This document shows positions 1 to 10,157 of a DNA stretch of 30,065 nucleotides, piece after piece. The notes beneath the pieces were generated by a model. It was given only the letters and a program-made list of their open reading frames with translations. It made no database searches and was not told where the DNA came from. Source of the DNA: Thermomucor indicae-seudaticae (taxonomy: Eukaryota; Mucoromycota; Mucoromycetes; Mucorales; Lichtheimiaceae); contig JSYX01000431.1 of assembly GCA_000787465.1 (NCBI GenBank), positions 1 through 30,065 of the forward strand, read 5' to 3'. A program made the position numbers and the translations under genes. How positions within the stretch are numbered: the stretch's first letter is position 1; the number at the start of each line of letters is the position of its first letter.

Positions 1-1044
1 ATCTCCGGGAAAAATCCAGTAGAGATGGCCACTAATCCTTGCCCACCTGGGAGCACTTGATAATCTATCAAGACTCAAAGAATAACAATATGAAATCGTT
101 CAAGATGTTCTGAGTCATGCTACATCTGGTTTGCTCTTAATAGAGACAACTGCTGATTTGTCAACTTTTTCGGTTCCTGAAAAACGCTTAAGCCTCCAGA
201 AAAAAGAGTTGTTTCTGTCACTGCTCAAATGCTTTGTGCCTTGACAGCGTTCTATATTTCATTGTATAATGTACAATACCCACGCAGCGATGAATGCTCT
301 TAGGGCGCGAAAAACTAAAAATCCCAATTGCCGTAAATTCTTAATATGGTTTGTCGATTCTGGAGACTCGAACTGCTCTCCGCATACTGTTCGATGTAAT
401 AATACTTTGAGACTTAGCTGATTTCTATACGAGAATTTTACTTTACTCTGCCGAAGCGACACAGGCAATTTTTGTGTGGCACCATTACGGTTGCCATGTT
501 TTTGGCTTATTTTTCATTGACTGGTGGTTTGCCCAGCTAATCGGAAATCTTCCGTGACCTGACCAAATCCCATTGTCAATAATCTGAAGCTCATTGGTAA
601 CTTGAAGCCTTTTGAGCTTGAAAACCGTCGGCATGATCTTTTTATATATAGATCTCAATAGGCATCACAAAGCACATTCTTATACAAGCATATGAGCAGT
701 CAAGCATCGACCTGTCTACAGGATCCCCAGTGTTCATCAGAGCCTTTCAGATCACTTTCGAGCGTTACCTTCCCTCTCACATCCTGGAGACGGATCCATT
801 ACCAGGGGATGTCCAAGTGCGCGATGATTAGGAAAAGCTGCTATACCCTAAACTGAAGGCTGTTCAGAAAGCTGTTTGAAGGATGGGTAGACTGTGACAA
901 CCATGACCAACACACATCGGAAAACAAAAGGTAGTTTACCGGTATGCTGCTGTTCCAAGCTGTAAAGCCTGCTTTGTTGGAGTGATGTGTCGAGTGACTA
1001 CTGTATGTTATTCTCTCGAGCATCAAGCTTATTCAAAGAAATGC
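1..1044. other. Gene-free stretch at the left edge
   Basis: No open frame here has coding character. The longest frames (for example minus strand 259-468 and 841-1026) lack recognisable motifs, splice structure or codon bias. I see only AT-rich unique sequence. Confidence 0.5.
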
Positions 1045-1424
1045 TCAGCCGTGATGGAATTTTATTCGAATCTCATTTACAAAGTGAGAACCATATGGTC
1101 TATTGCTTTTGATTGAGCATTGGGTGGGATCTTCATCGAGAACCAAGTCATGGACCGATACAAAATCAGGCTTTTTACAGAGAGTCAGCTTCAGCAACGG
1201 CTGCAGGGGAAGAAGGCACTGGCACAGCCGCATACCATCGACCGTTACGAGCGTTGTGACCAAACAGGCTTCTTCGTTCCCTTCCGCCTCCACTTCGTGG
1301 ATGATTTCCCGTTCTTCAGGCTGATCAGGGTGCTGGTATACATTGCAAAGAGAGCAAAGACGTCATGGCGATAGCTTCCACTGACAAGCATCTCCTTCCT
1401 AAGACGTTCGTGAACACTTTCCAT
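1045..1424 (-). pseudogene. Broken ORF of unknown family, Cys-rich
   Basis: I do not recognise the family. Reading the minus strand from the ATG at 1424, about 25 residues are open. A shift of one frame near 1365 then continues into a frame with a CxxC pair (CSLCNVYQHPDQPEE), an acidic stretch (EVEAEGNEEACLVT) and the segment MRLCQCLLPLQPLLKLT, ending at 1045. Residues flow sensibly across the frame change, which suggests one coding sequence broken by an indel. The spaced cysteines suggest a former metal-binding fold, but this is inference. It lies in a cluster of degraded minus-strand coding fragments. It could also be a chance open frame. Confidence 0.3.
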
Positions 1425-1832
1425 TTTATCTTGAGATCCCTATGCAATCATTTCTTTTGACATGACAGTAAAAGGAATAAAAATTCAGCATATGCCCAAA
1501 TCAAAAAGCGGTATATTTAGGAAAATTTTTGCCATCTACAGTCTTCAATTTTCTCTTGTTGGATGTTGCCCGGTCCTCCGAGCTTGACCCTTCCTTCGGG
1601 ATCCAATTACACGGGACCCTTCCAGATGTCTTTCGTTTCGCCTTCAAATGCGGCTCCGACTCAGGACGGGATATTCCTGAGTCCTGTCCTGGGTACTGAG
1701 CGTCCTGAGCAACCCGTCAGCGGAACCCTACCTTCAAATCTTCGATTCGATTTTTCAAAAATTGCTTGAAACTTGCAATATTAGATTCTAGAAGATTACG
1801 TTAGCTGCTGAAGGTTTCACTCTAAATCGTGT
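1425..1832. other. Spacer with one short open frame
   Basis: A 68-residue plus-strand frame at 1563-1769 is rich in Pro and Ser and is more GC-rich than its surroundings. It has no motif and no splice partner, so I do not call it a gene. Confidence 0.35.
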
Positions 1833-2213
1833 CTAATTCACCTTGACTTGTAATAATGACTCAACTATTGAATGCAGGCACGATAGGAAACTGGAATATG
1901 ATAGGAGAGTGAAATCCATTATTTCGATCATTCGGTATACATAGCGATGTTCCATCTGCATTCTGTAAGTCCTGCACTTGAAACCTAAGAGATCATCAGG
2001 AAGACCTGTAAGACTTCAGGATGCTGCAGTATGCTCATCGACCTACCTTGTACTACAAACCACAGACGATCGGCTTCGAAACACCGAATTTGATGAGTTC
2101 GTTGAGCATTTGCTGCATGATCGTCCCAAGTTCCACAAGGTCGTCTTTCGCCTGTTTCGTTTCTTTTTACTTCAATGACAAAAAGGTCAAACTTGCGCTG
2201 GATCACGTATAAT
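1833..2213 (-). pseudogene. Relic of a Mucoromycota multicopy protein family
   Basis: The minus strand shows three pieces in order. First is KFDLFVIEVKR (about 2160-2195), with an E-x-K pattern like the core of PD-(D/E)XK nuclease-like folds. Then, one frame over, comes KDDLVELGTIMQQMLNELI, followed by KPIVCGL. A further one-base shift gives VVQG, and after a possible short intron come YVYRMIEIMDFTLLSYSS and VESLLQVKVN with a stop at 1833-1835. The motif order resembles, from memory, hypothetical proteins repeated many times in Mucoromycota genomes; their function is not established and the nuclease idea is inference. At least two frameshifts mark it as dead. Confidence 0.5.
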
Positions 2214-2404
2214 AGTGCAAGCACTTACCATATAAATCCAAACAATTTCTCCTTAACGAAAATGCAGTGTATAGACATGTGCAAAAACGTATGAACCAAT
2301 GTGTCCTCACTGATGTCCGTATCGTGACGGAATGATGTTGTTCCGAAGTCGTATGCTTAGCTCGCCATGCTTTTGCTTGATCGAAATAGATTGATAAGAA
2401 TGAA

Positions 2405-2690
2405 GTTGATCCTTCAATTCAAACGTGATTGTCGAAAGACCATTCGGCAGAAAAACGCAGTACGCGGCGGGCGACCACCATCTCAAAAAAGGCAGTAGCG
2501 TGATTCATCGGGCCACACTACTTTTCGCCAATGACCTTGCTCCAGTGGACATGTTGAACTGCCCATTGCAGTCTGTCACACTTCTGCTTGGGTATAAGGT
2601 GTGGTCTTCCTGGGGGGAACAGGATCGGAAGCCTAGTTTCGTCACAGCAGCACGGAATGTCTTAAAGGAGCAATGAATTGCTCGCCAAAA
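2405..2690 (-). pseudogene. Tc1-type transposase fossil
   Basis: Read on the minus strand, pieces of a Tc1/mariner transposase follow one another with frame changes: FRAAVTKLGFRSCSP (end of the helix-turn-helix region), RPHLIPKQKCDRLQWAVQHV and HWSK, then HWRKVVWPDESRY. The last carries the first catalytic Asp in the WPDES context typical of Tc1 (W-S-DES-F in the family). An in-frame TGA follows. The later catalytic Asp and Glu are missing and no terminal repeats were found. It is an old, internally broken fragment, unrelated in sequence to the better preserved transposon at 13.2-14.9 kb. Confidence 0.65.
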
Positions 2691-3876
2691 ATCCTTGACA
2701 TTGTCGTGCTATGCTGGCTTTTGCTTATAATATATGTGGCAATGCCAGAATCTCTTGTATGTCGGTCTCTATTGGAAGCACTTTCAAGTCGGTAACTGGT
2801 GTTTCGCTTGGCTCTGGTAATCAGCATAAAGCGACGTGATATTTCTGCCATTATGCAACCAAGGCTGTGCATCATTAGATACACTGGAACTGCTAGATCC
2901 TTGTTCAGGGCCGTGCTATGGCAAGGACGCGATCATATACTTGCTTCAGCTTGGATATAGCTACCAATATTCCCGCACACCGTGCGGCCAGCGCAACCAT
3001 GCAACGAAGCCAAAAGAAGATGACGTAGCACCCGTCCCGCATGACGAATCACCAGCCGTAACAGAGGAAGCTCCCAGACCCTTCCAACACGACTGCAGAC
3101 TCAAAAGGCTTCCAATCTTGGCAGTGCGATGGTGTCCAGACAGGTTTGCTTCCTCGGACATGGCGACATGAGTTCACATGCAGCGATGAAATGCATAGTG
3201 CCTTTAAGATAAGAACAGAAAGCAGGAGAAGGAAGTAAAAGAACACAGACGAGTTTTCCGTCCAATTTATACGGCCTAAGATGTCAGCCAAAAATTTCAT
3301 ACTACTTGTCTGTTTCATGTGATACTTGTCAAAACTGGATCCTCACTTGTTATCAAAGATCTTTTGGTGTTGTTGGCTATATAGCATCTGGTTTCACATA
3401 TAGGTTTGGAGAATATACGATAAGCCTAACAGGTTGGAATCATGATATTAAGACAGACCGGTAAGCCTAACTTTTGCTTCAATCAGGGGAATAGGAGGTT
3501 GCAGTTTCATATTTTCTTACGAAAGATGGTCAATGATAAGCTAGTAAATGCTGATACAGTCCGGTTTACACGTAAAGACTGCGTTTTGCAGACGGTAAGA
3601 TGTCAGGCACCCTGTGCTTGGCCAGCTCTGCTTGCCTATTAGCACTTGAGCGCTTTCCCTTTCAGGTTTAATATATGTCACCTGTTTCTTTCTTTGAAGG
3701 CCATACATATATTAGAATAGCTCATTTAATGATGTCTGTAGACCTGATAAGCGCTGATTCGCTCGAAACATGCAGAAAAACGATGATAAAAGAGAGAGGG
3801 TGTTGCATAAGGGATCCCGATCTTTATTAGAAGATGAACGTGAAGCATTCAGAAAAACACTTAAACGCATGTCGGG
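2691..3876. other. Non-coding stretch
   Basis: Several short frames on both strands (up to 111 residues at 2836-3171) have neither domains nor splice signals. The part next to 2690 may contain the decayed N-terminal end of the Tc1 fossil, but I cannot align it with confidence. Confidence 0.35.
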
Positions 3877-4200
3877 TCAGGAAGTCAGGTCTTCGGCATT
3901 GCCACGATCGCTTCCACGATTGCCGGCCACATGACAGTTCCTGTAGACCCAGCGATCGCCACATTCTTGCGCTGCCTGGGCTATGACGTCGTTATACTCT
4001 TAAAGGGTACATGATGCGGTTGCTGACAGTGGTTGCAGTCATTACAGGTTGCGAAGAGGAATCACTCATTGCAGTTGACGAAAAAAAAAACCGCTAAACA
4101 CGAAGTCCTCCGGCGCATAGTAAGCCCGCCCTCGTTCTTTGACCCACGCAACGTGACTCCTCCGGTTCCACCGAACCTGCCGCAGCAATATGGGGGACGA
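3877..4200 (-). pseudogene. Degraded Cys-rich coding relic
   Basis: On the minus strand three open pieces join with frame changes: HVAWVKERGRAYYAPEDFVF, then after a poly-T run FVNCNE, a stop, FLFATCNDCNHCQQPHHVPF, and after one more shift EYNDVIAQAAQECGDRWVYR ending in a TGA at 3877-3879. The cysteine cluster C-N-E...C-N-D-C-N-H-C looks like part of a zinc-binding knuckle. I do not know the family. The relic runs up to about 20 bp from the ABC-F TATA box. It could be chance, but the run of plausible residues across two indels argues for a dead gene. Confidence 0.3.
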
Positions 4201-4217
4201 GTTGCCGCAGCACAGCA

Positions 4218-4227
4218 TATATAAATA
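4218..4227 (+). promoter_or_regulatory. TATA box of the ABC-F gene
   Basis: TATATAAATA lies 54 bp before the ATG at 4281, a normal spacing for a fungal TATA promoter with a short leader. Confidence 0.5.
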
Positions 4228-4280
4228 AGTATCACAGGTCTCTCTAATGGAACACCCTATAAGCTCAGGAGCTGAGGATA

Positions 4281-7119
4281 ATGGAAATATCTGAGGCTTT
4301 CCACACCAGGCTCAGTGAATTAGATATTGTACTCGAAGATGACGCTCTGGAGTACATTTCAGGAATGCTCGAGGTCCTCGATCTCGGTGACCAGGAAACT
4401 GCTGCCGCACGCAAAACCCTAAAAGAGTCGACGCAAGCGTTCTTTACCGATGCCAATATACCGCAAGAGAAGATTAACGCGCTTTACGACGGCCTGCTTA
4501 CAGAAATTCAAGGTTCCAGGAACCCGGGTCAGAAGAAGCCAGATATGCTTAAAAAGGTTAGCATGCCTTGCATGGACGATTTTCAGAATCCAGAATTTAA
4601 AGGGACAAAAGATTGCTATTAGAACAAGTCAATCCGACGCGGAGGCATGCTCCACAGGCGCGAAATCTCCATCTCTACAGACTACTACGACTGAGCGCCG
4701 CCGAAGGGTTGGAAGAGCAGCCCGCAAAAAGCAACAGCAAGAGGGAATGAACACGAATCCTTCTGAGCCTGTCATAACTGCAACCTCTCAGCAATCGCGG
4801 TTTCACGCTGAGACTCTCGAGACAACCAGCACGGATCTGGATTTGCCCGGCGTCAACATATCAGTCAATGATAATGAGCTCTTGGTGGATGCCCATCTGA
4901 AGCTTAAAGCAGGTACCCGCTATGGTTTGGTTGGTCAAAATGGCGTCGGCAAGACAGGTATACTTGTGATGGATAGGGAAGCCCTTTTAAAATAATAATT
5001 CCTGATATTTCTCGTTTCTTTCATAAGTTTTGATGCGCTGTCTAGCGGATAATATCCTTGTTGGCCTTCCACAAAACATTCGGATCCTTCACGTGGCTCA
5101 GCTGCAAGTGCTCTCTGATACTGAAACCGTGCTTTCTGAAGTCCTGGCTGCCGATAAACCTAGTATGGATACTCTTCGCGAAGCGAAAGGTGGAATAAGT
5201 TCTAGAATTATTTTTCTGCATGCGCATTTTCTCATTGTTCCGTCTCTTTCTTTTTAGCCCTTCAAGAGGTTATGCGAGACAAGAAACAATCAAGCACAAA
5301 CGTGAAAGAAATGAACAAGACTATATTTGAGATCATGCTGGCCCGTAGTCAAGACAGACTGGAACAGGCCAACCGACTAGCCATCAAGCGGTCCGGAGCA
5401 CGTGGACGAGAAGCTCGCAAGGAACTTATTCAGCGCGAAGCGGATCATCTAGAGCTTGCCAGCCAGGACCCTCAGACTTTCATTACGGAAGAAATGACAA
5501 ACAATATAGTCTCTGAAGTCTTTGAAAAGTTGGAGCAAATCGACCTCGGCGCCATGAAGGCCAAGGCGCAGAAGATCTTGCGCGGCCTGGGATTCACTGA
5601 CGAACAAATGGATACCCCTATATCGAAGTTTTCTGGCGGTTGGCGCATGAAGATTGCCTTGGCCAAGTCCTTATTTGTTGAACCCGACATTTTGCTCTTG
5701 GATGAACCGAGTAAGCAATAGAACAGTGGACTTTTCTTGCATTAGCTTCCTGATCCTTTTTTCTTCCTTGTGTGCAGCGAATCATCTTGATCTCCATGCT
5801 ATATTGTGGTTACAGGAATATCTGGTGAATGAGACAGAAGGCCGGACCGTGGTCGTTGTATCACACGATCGAGAATTCTTGGACGCAGTGACTGAGGAGA
5901 CCATTATATTCCGCGACAAGAAGCTCAAGTATCATGCGGGTAACTACGAGGACTATGAACGAAACACTGAAGAGCAGCGTATTCGAAAACAAGCACTACT
6001 TGATGTAAGTGAGTCTACAGAGTAATGCTATACTGTGAAGGTCTAATAATGGCACGGTTTAGGCCCAAGAACGTCGCAGGAAGCACATTATGGCAAGCAT
6101 CCAGCACAATGTACAGCAGGCCAGAGCGACCGGTGATGACAAGCGTCTCGGCATGGTGGCCTCGAGAAAGAAGGTCAGCATGCTGCAATACTTTAGAAAA
6201 ATCTTGCCCTGGGTATTCACTCTTGTTTGGTTAATAGAAGTTAGAGAGACTTGGAATGGAAAAGACAGAAGACGGCAAGCGCTTCAAAGTTAGCTATTAC
6301 GCCGGTTACCACCTTTCTTCAAGGCCGGAGATCGTGGTTGAACAAGGCGTCAGGACAGCCGCCATCAAGATCCCCGAGCCACCATCACTTCGCTACCACG
6401 GCCCTGTCTTTTCTATGAAGAATGTCTCTTTTGCATATCCAGACTCCAACAAGAAGATCATCACGAATTTTTCGCTGGATATCACTCTTGGATCGCGCAT
6501 TGCCTTTCTCGGCGGTAATGGAAGCGGCAAGACTACCCTATTGAACCTGCTCGTGGGCAAGCTATCGCCAGTGTCAGGGGAAGTCTACCGCCATCCGTTG
6601 CTCCGTGTCGGTTACTTTTCGCAACATATAGTGGACGAGATGGACCTCGACAAAACACCCGTGGAGCTCATGATGGAGCGTTTCTCCTTGATCAAAGAGC
6701 AAGAATGCCGTGCCCACTTTGGTACCGTGGGAGTCGGTGGCTCAGTCGTCTTGCGCAAGATTAGGAGCTTGAGCGGTGGCCAACGCAACCGAGTCGCCCT
6801 TGCGCTTACACTTTTCGAAGCCCCGCATGTTCTTATTCTGGACGAAATCACAAACCACTTGGACATGGGAACAGCGGAAATGCTGGTGGAAGCGTTGGCG
6901 GGTTACTCGGGAGCGCTGGTGCTCGTTAGTCACGACGTTTGGTTCCTGAAACAACTCATGGAAGTGCAACCGGAACAGGAAGCACAAGATGAAGACGAGG
7001 AGCCAGCACCCCAATTCTTTCTGGTCAAGCCTGAGCAGCCAATCAAGAGATGGGAGAAGGGCATGGACGCGTATGTTCAATCCGTCTTGAAGACGGTGCG
7101 TCGCCAAATGGTTGCATAG
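4281..7119 (+). CDS. ABC-F family ATPase (GCN20/ABCF3-like)
   Basis: Soluble twin-cassette ATPase of the ABC-F family, which acts on ribosomes rather than as a transporter. Proposed exons: 4281-4556, 4612-4957, 5028-5189, 5258-5710, 5778-6004, 6063-6173, 6238-7119 (about 818 residues). The first intron border is uncertain; the others are firm by frame. Domains: helical N-terminus, basic linker (RRRRVGRAARKK), cassette 1 with Walker A GQNGVGKT near residue 200, signature FSGGWRMKIA and Walker B LLLLDEPTNHLD (joined across an intron), linker with KKLERLGMEKTEDGKRFK, cassette 2 with GGNGSGKTT near residue 617, signature LSGGQRNRVALA and LILDEITNHLD. Oddities: Pro to Ile in the second Walker B/D-loop and an unusual acidic C-terminal tail. 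The overall plan resembles Gcn20/ABCF3, but I cannot assign the exact subfamily. Confidence 0.88.
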
Positions 7120-7148
7120 CTTTTAACTTCTGAACTATGTGAATCCAT

Positions 7149-7154
7149 AATAAA
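7149..7154 (+). terminator. Polyadenylation signal of the ABC-F gene
   Basis: AATAAA occurs 30 bp after the stop codon at 7117-7119. Confidence 0.5.
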
Positions 7155-7254
7155 AGGATCCTATGAGAGCATACGAGAATAATTTGAGCTTGTCTTGTTC
7201 TGTAGATTATTCTCGCTATGACCGCCACCGAGTGGAGGATAGTCAGAATTCCTG

Positions 7255-7815
7255 TCAATCATCTTTGCGTAGTTCATAGTCATGATATCCCTTTTTCAAT
7301 AGCCTAAAGTCCTTGGACGGACTGGATCGCTTTCGTGCCTCAGGGACATTATCCCGCAAGAGAGCTTCCAACCAAGTCAGCACCTTCTGCTTTGCGTGTT
7401 TGAGTGGGTCGCGAGATCTCGTGCAATACTGCGGTTGCACTGATTAAAAAATACAGTGGCTAAACTTGTGTCGCGAACGTGTCCCGTGCGACCGATACGA
7501 TGTACGGAATTATCAATATCGCTTGATAGGTCGTACGATACGAGATGGGTTACATTAGGAATATCCGGGCCTCGAGAAACGACAGCGGTGGCCTCGAGTA
7601 CGGGCATATTGCCCGCTCTCGACGTATCCAAAGCCATTTCGTGCCCATTTCGTGTGCTGCCACCGTGAAAGGATAAAGCAGGAAACTTGTGTTTGACCAG
7701 GTGATCTACCAAGGAATCTGCCATATGCTTTGTTTCGACGAAGACCAGCGTTAAGCCGTCGTCCTTTTCTCAGGTAGTCAGAATATCAAGCTGCATCGAT
7801 TTTCAAGTTTAGAGG
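7255..7815 (-). pseudogene. 3' fragment of a DED1/DDX3 DEAD-box helicase gene
   Basis: Read on the minus strand this matches the second RecA domain of Ded1/DDX3: SMQLDILTT, an in-frame TGA (7770-7772), then EKDDGLTLVFVETKHMADSL (motif IV), SFHGGSTRN, EATAVVSRGPDIPNVTHLVS (motif V, with Leu to Pro in the usual RGLDIPNV) and VHRIGRTGHV (motif VI). Near 7405 a frameshift is needed to continue into LKHAKQKVLTWLEALLRDN, the counterpart of the conserved E-V-P-x-W-L-E tail, and on to KGYHDYELRKDD. The first RecA domain with the DEAD box is absent. There is no intron in the fragment. It is convergent with the ABC-F gene. A stop, a frameshift, core substitutions and 5' truncation show a dead copy; a functional DED1 must lie elsewhere. 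Confidence 0.85.
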
Positions 7816-7872
7816 AGTACCGTGCGTTATGCCTTTGGACAGATAATGGTTCATTATCATTATTGTTATCAA

Positions 7873-8369
7873 CTAACGTAATTGAGAACTGTGATCGAGA
7901 TTAGGAAAGCAAGTTTCCATGTCTGTGACAGCCTGAAGCAGGATGGCTTTTGTCGCTTCAACTTGGCTGGCGGCCCCTGCCACCTGTTCTACACGTTCCG
8001 GCAGCTCATGGGTCCTTTGTAGAAATGCGCGTATAAGCTGAGGCAGCTCCTCTTGCAGTTGCTTCGGGTCGGCCTCTGCACTGCTGTGCTCCGTAATGGA
8101 CTTGAGCTTACTCAGCGTCTCATTGACGTTAACTATTGTCTCTGGTGCTGGCCACGCATCTGTAAACAACTTTAAAGTAAGCCAAGAGTATCACTTGTTC
8201 TGATGAAAAGCAAACTACCTTGAAGAGTTGTGGACAATGAGATTCCCTCATCTTGCAAGAATTTATCAATGTCCAGTTTCCCATGTTGCTGAGTGTCACG
8301 AATGCCGTTTGCAATGGAGGCAAAAGTTAATGCAGATTCAGGATAATCGTCTTTTGCTTTGATTGACAT
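7873..8369 (-). CDS. Small helical protein, unknown function
   Basis: Two exons, 8369-8219 and 8159-7873, joined by a 59 bp intron with clean sites (GGTAGT...TTTACAG), give 145 residues. The start is the first ATG in frame (MSIKAKDDYPES). The protein is predicted almost all helical and soluble, with heptad-like hydrophobic spacing in NVNETLSKLKSITEH and in the LPERVEQVAGAASQVEATKA region; no signal peptide or membrane segment. The precise splicing and conserved-looking C-terminal half argue for a real gene. I do not recognise the family; a structural subunit of a larger complex would fit, but this is a guess. A second coding piece on the same strand ends only 60 bp upstream. Confidence 0.6.
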
Positions 8370-8428
8370 TTGCAGCGGCAAAGCGGGTTCTTTGAATTAG
8401 GCTGTCACTTGAACGTATAACCACGTAT

Positions 8429-8560
8429 TTACTTGCTTTTTGGCCGTTGGTATCTTTCCCAAGCAATCTCGCTTTCTAAAGGTGCCCCTAAAACATTGCC
8501 TCTTTCATCGAGAGCGATATTTCCTTTGCCCAGCAAACGGTGAAAGTATAATATATACTA
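8429..8560 (-). CDS. Last exon of an unrecognised minus-strand gene
   Basis: An open stretch reads HRLLGKGNIALDERGNVLGA, then PLESEIAWERYQRPKSK and a TAA at 8429-8431. Residue quality is high, and an acceptor-like sequence (TTATTCTATAG) sits just upstream. Exons further 5' are likely: a frame at about 8860-8770 reads ASRLYYGLIRSSFRE before a GTAAAC donor, reminiscent of a LYR-type start, but I could not connect the parts in phase. Treat this as a partial model. It lies 60 bp upstream of the next start on the same strand (8369), very tight for separate fungal genes. Confidence 0.35.
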
Positions 8561-9062
8561 TAGAATAAGACGTTCAATAATATAACAAAAGTCTGCTCTG
8601 GATATGCATGGACATGGACGCATTGTCCTGCATATGCAATGTTTTTGGCGGCCCGCAAGCAATATCCATTTGTGCTTACGCGTCTTTCGAAATTGCTGTC
8701 TCTTCTCTTCCCGATTCTCCTCGGACCATGCCAAGGTAAACCAAGGTACACAAGCTGTCCAAGTGTTTACTTCTCTAAAACTACTTCTGATCAAGCCATA
8801 ATATAGGCGGCTGGCAGCAGAACGTGCCAACGTCGCTAGTTCGACGGCGCGACGGCGCAACGGCGCCAGGGCCCCAGGAGAGGCTAAACGTCTCCCTTCC
8901 CCTTACTTTAGGGTTGTTTTCCTGCCTGTCTGGACAACGTAATAAGCGACCCCAGCCGAGGGAACATCTTTTCTCGGTTTGCCCAAGGAGTGTCGGTAAA
9001 ACGCCCTATTTCACGATCCACTGCTCTGTGCTCGCTAATACTCCATTTTCTGTTACTTTCAG

Positions 9063-9888
9063 ATGTCCTTCTTTCACCATGGCTTCTCAGAGGCAACGGA
9101 GTCCTTCATGTCGACAACATCCCCCAAGATGGTTTCCCTTTCCAGATCCAGCAGCATTTATATGATTAAATCGAGCGATATACTGACGATGCTTCTGTGG
9201 TAAGGTTGGCAGAAGCTACGTGCAAGGAAAGTCAAGCAAGTAAAGATTTGACTGTCGCTGACAATGTCCGAGGCTTCTGGTTCCGCACACGCAAGGGAGT
9301 CGCAGCTTGCAGTGAGCTCATGTCTGCCAGTAATAACAAGCGAGTTGTCAATCCCTCGATCGTCTTATGCAACCAAGAGCCGACTGCCGAGTTACTCGGC
9401 CATCTTAATTACGACTTCCGCTTGTATCCCAGCCTTCTGCACGCTGTCGCCAAACTGCACACAGGCTCTTTGATCGCTGACAAGGACGTCATTTTCGCGA
9501 TGACCGCCGAGGCTTATGGCCGCGCTAAACCAGTGGACATCCATGGTGAGACATCCATGAAGTCATTTCCGTCACCGTCGAACTGCCTGTATGGCTCTCT
9601 CTCTCTGTTGGAGTGCATGAAGAGGCCGATGGAAATGCCACAAAGCGGAAACTCAAGGTCGGTAGCAAATCCTTGAATGCCCTTATCACATCGGCTGTTT
9701 GCTTGCAGTCAGAGCCATCCGTGGATATTGGGCCAGAAACAGCGACAACATCAACTCGCGTACACCCGTCGGCAGCTCGTATCTACTTCAGAAAAGCAAA
9801 CGTAGACAAGTTCCTGGTTGCGATGCAAGAGGGTGCCACGTATTCCCCGCCAGTATCCATCTGTCGTACCCGACGTAGGAGTGCATAA
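9063..9888 (+). CDS. Unrecognised spliced gene
   Basis: Proposed exons 9063-9199, 9313-9545 and 9614-9888 keep phase and give 214 residues from MSFFHHGFSEATESF to a TAA at 9888. The second intron (68 bp, GTGAGA donor, CT-rich tract, TTGGAG acceptor) is convincing; the first (113 bp, GTAAGG to TTGCAG) less so. Another acceptor (TACTTTCAG) directly precedes the ATG with a GTAAAA donor at 8996, so an upstream coding exon reading into SRFAQGVS is possible. The segment RVHPSAARIYFRKANVDKFL looks like a folded domain, but I cannot name it. A 51 bp stretch at 9656-9706 could be a further stop-free intron. Alternative: a decaying gene. Confidence 0.4.
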
Positions 9889-10157
9889 GAGAGCGCAAGA
9901 GGTTGTTTTCCACAGCCCTGAATTTTTCATGCCGGGGCGATTCCTTATGAGTGGTGACCGAATCGTGGTTGCGAGACACTGTATTTTTCTCTTGTCTTTA
10001 CAATTATATTAAAGCACTGATATATGCGCTCAAATTTCGAAGCGAGCTAGCTTGCTTGGATGCGTTTGCCACAGTAATTTTTTTTGTTTACAACCGTTGG
10101 TTATGTTATATACAGAGAGGTGGAAGACTTTTCAAAAAAAAGAAACTTTCTAGATGC

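Noticed and set aside
361..480. Minus-strand CGCTTCGGCAG resembling the 5' end of U6 snRNA, and a GGAGA/TCTCC hairpin with GTTCGAG resembling a tRNA T-arm
   Set aside because: The U6 core that should follow (ACAGAGA region) is absent, and the hairpin loop is 10 nt with no acceptor stem or A box.
9536..9560. GACATCCATG repeated 14 bp apart, which could be read as a frameshifting duplication
   Set aside because: A 68 bp intron from 9546 to 9613 with good donor and pyrimidine tract explains the frame change better.
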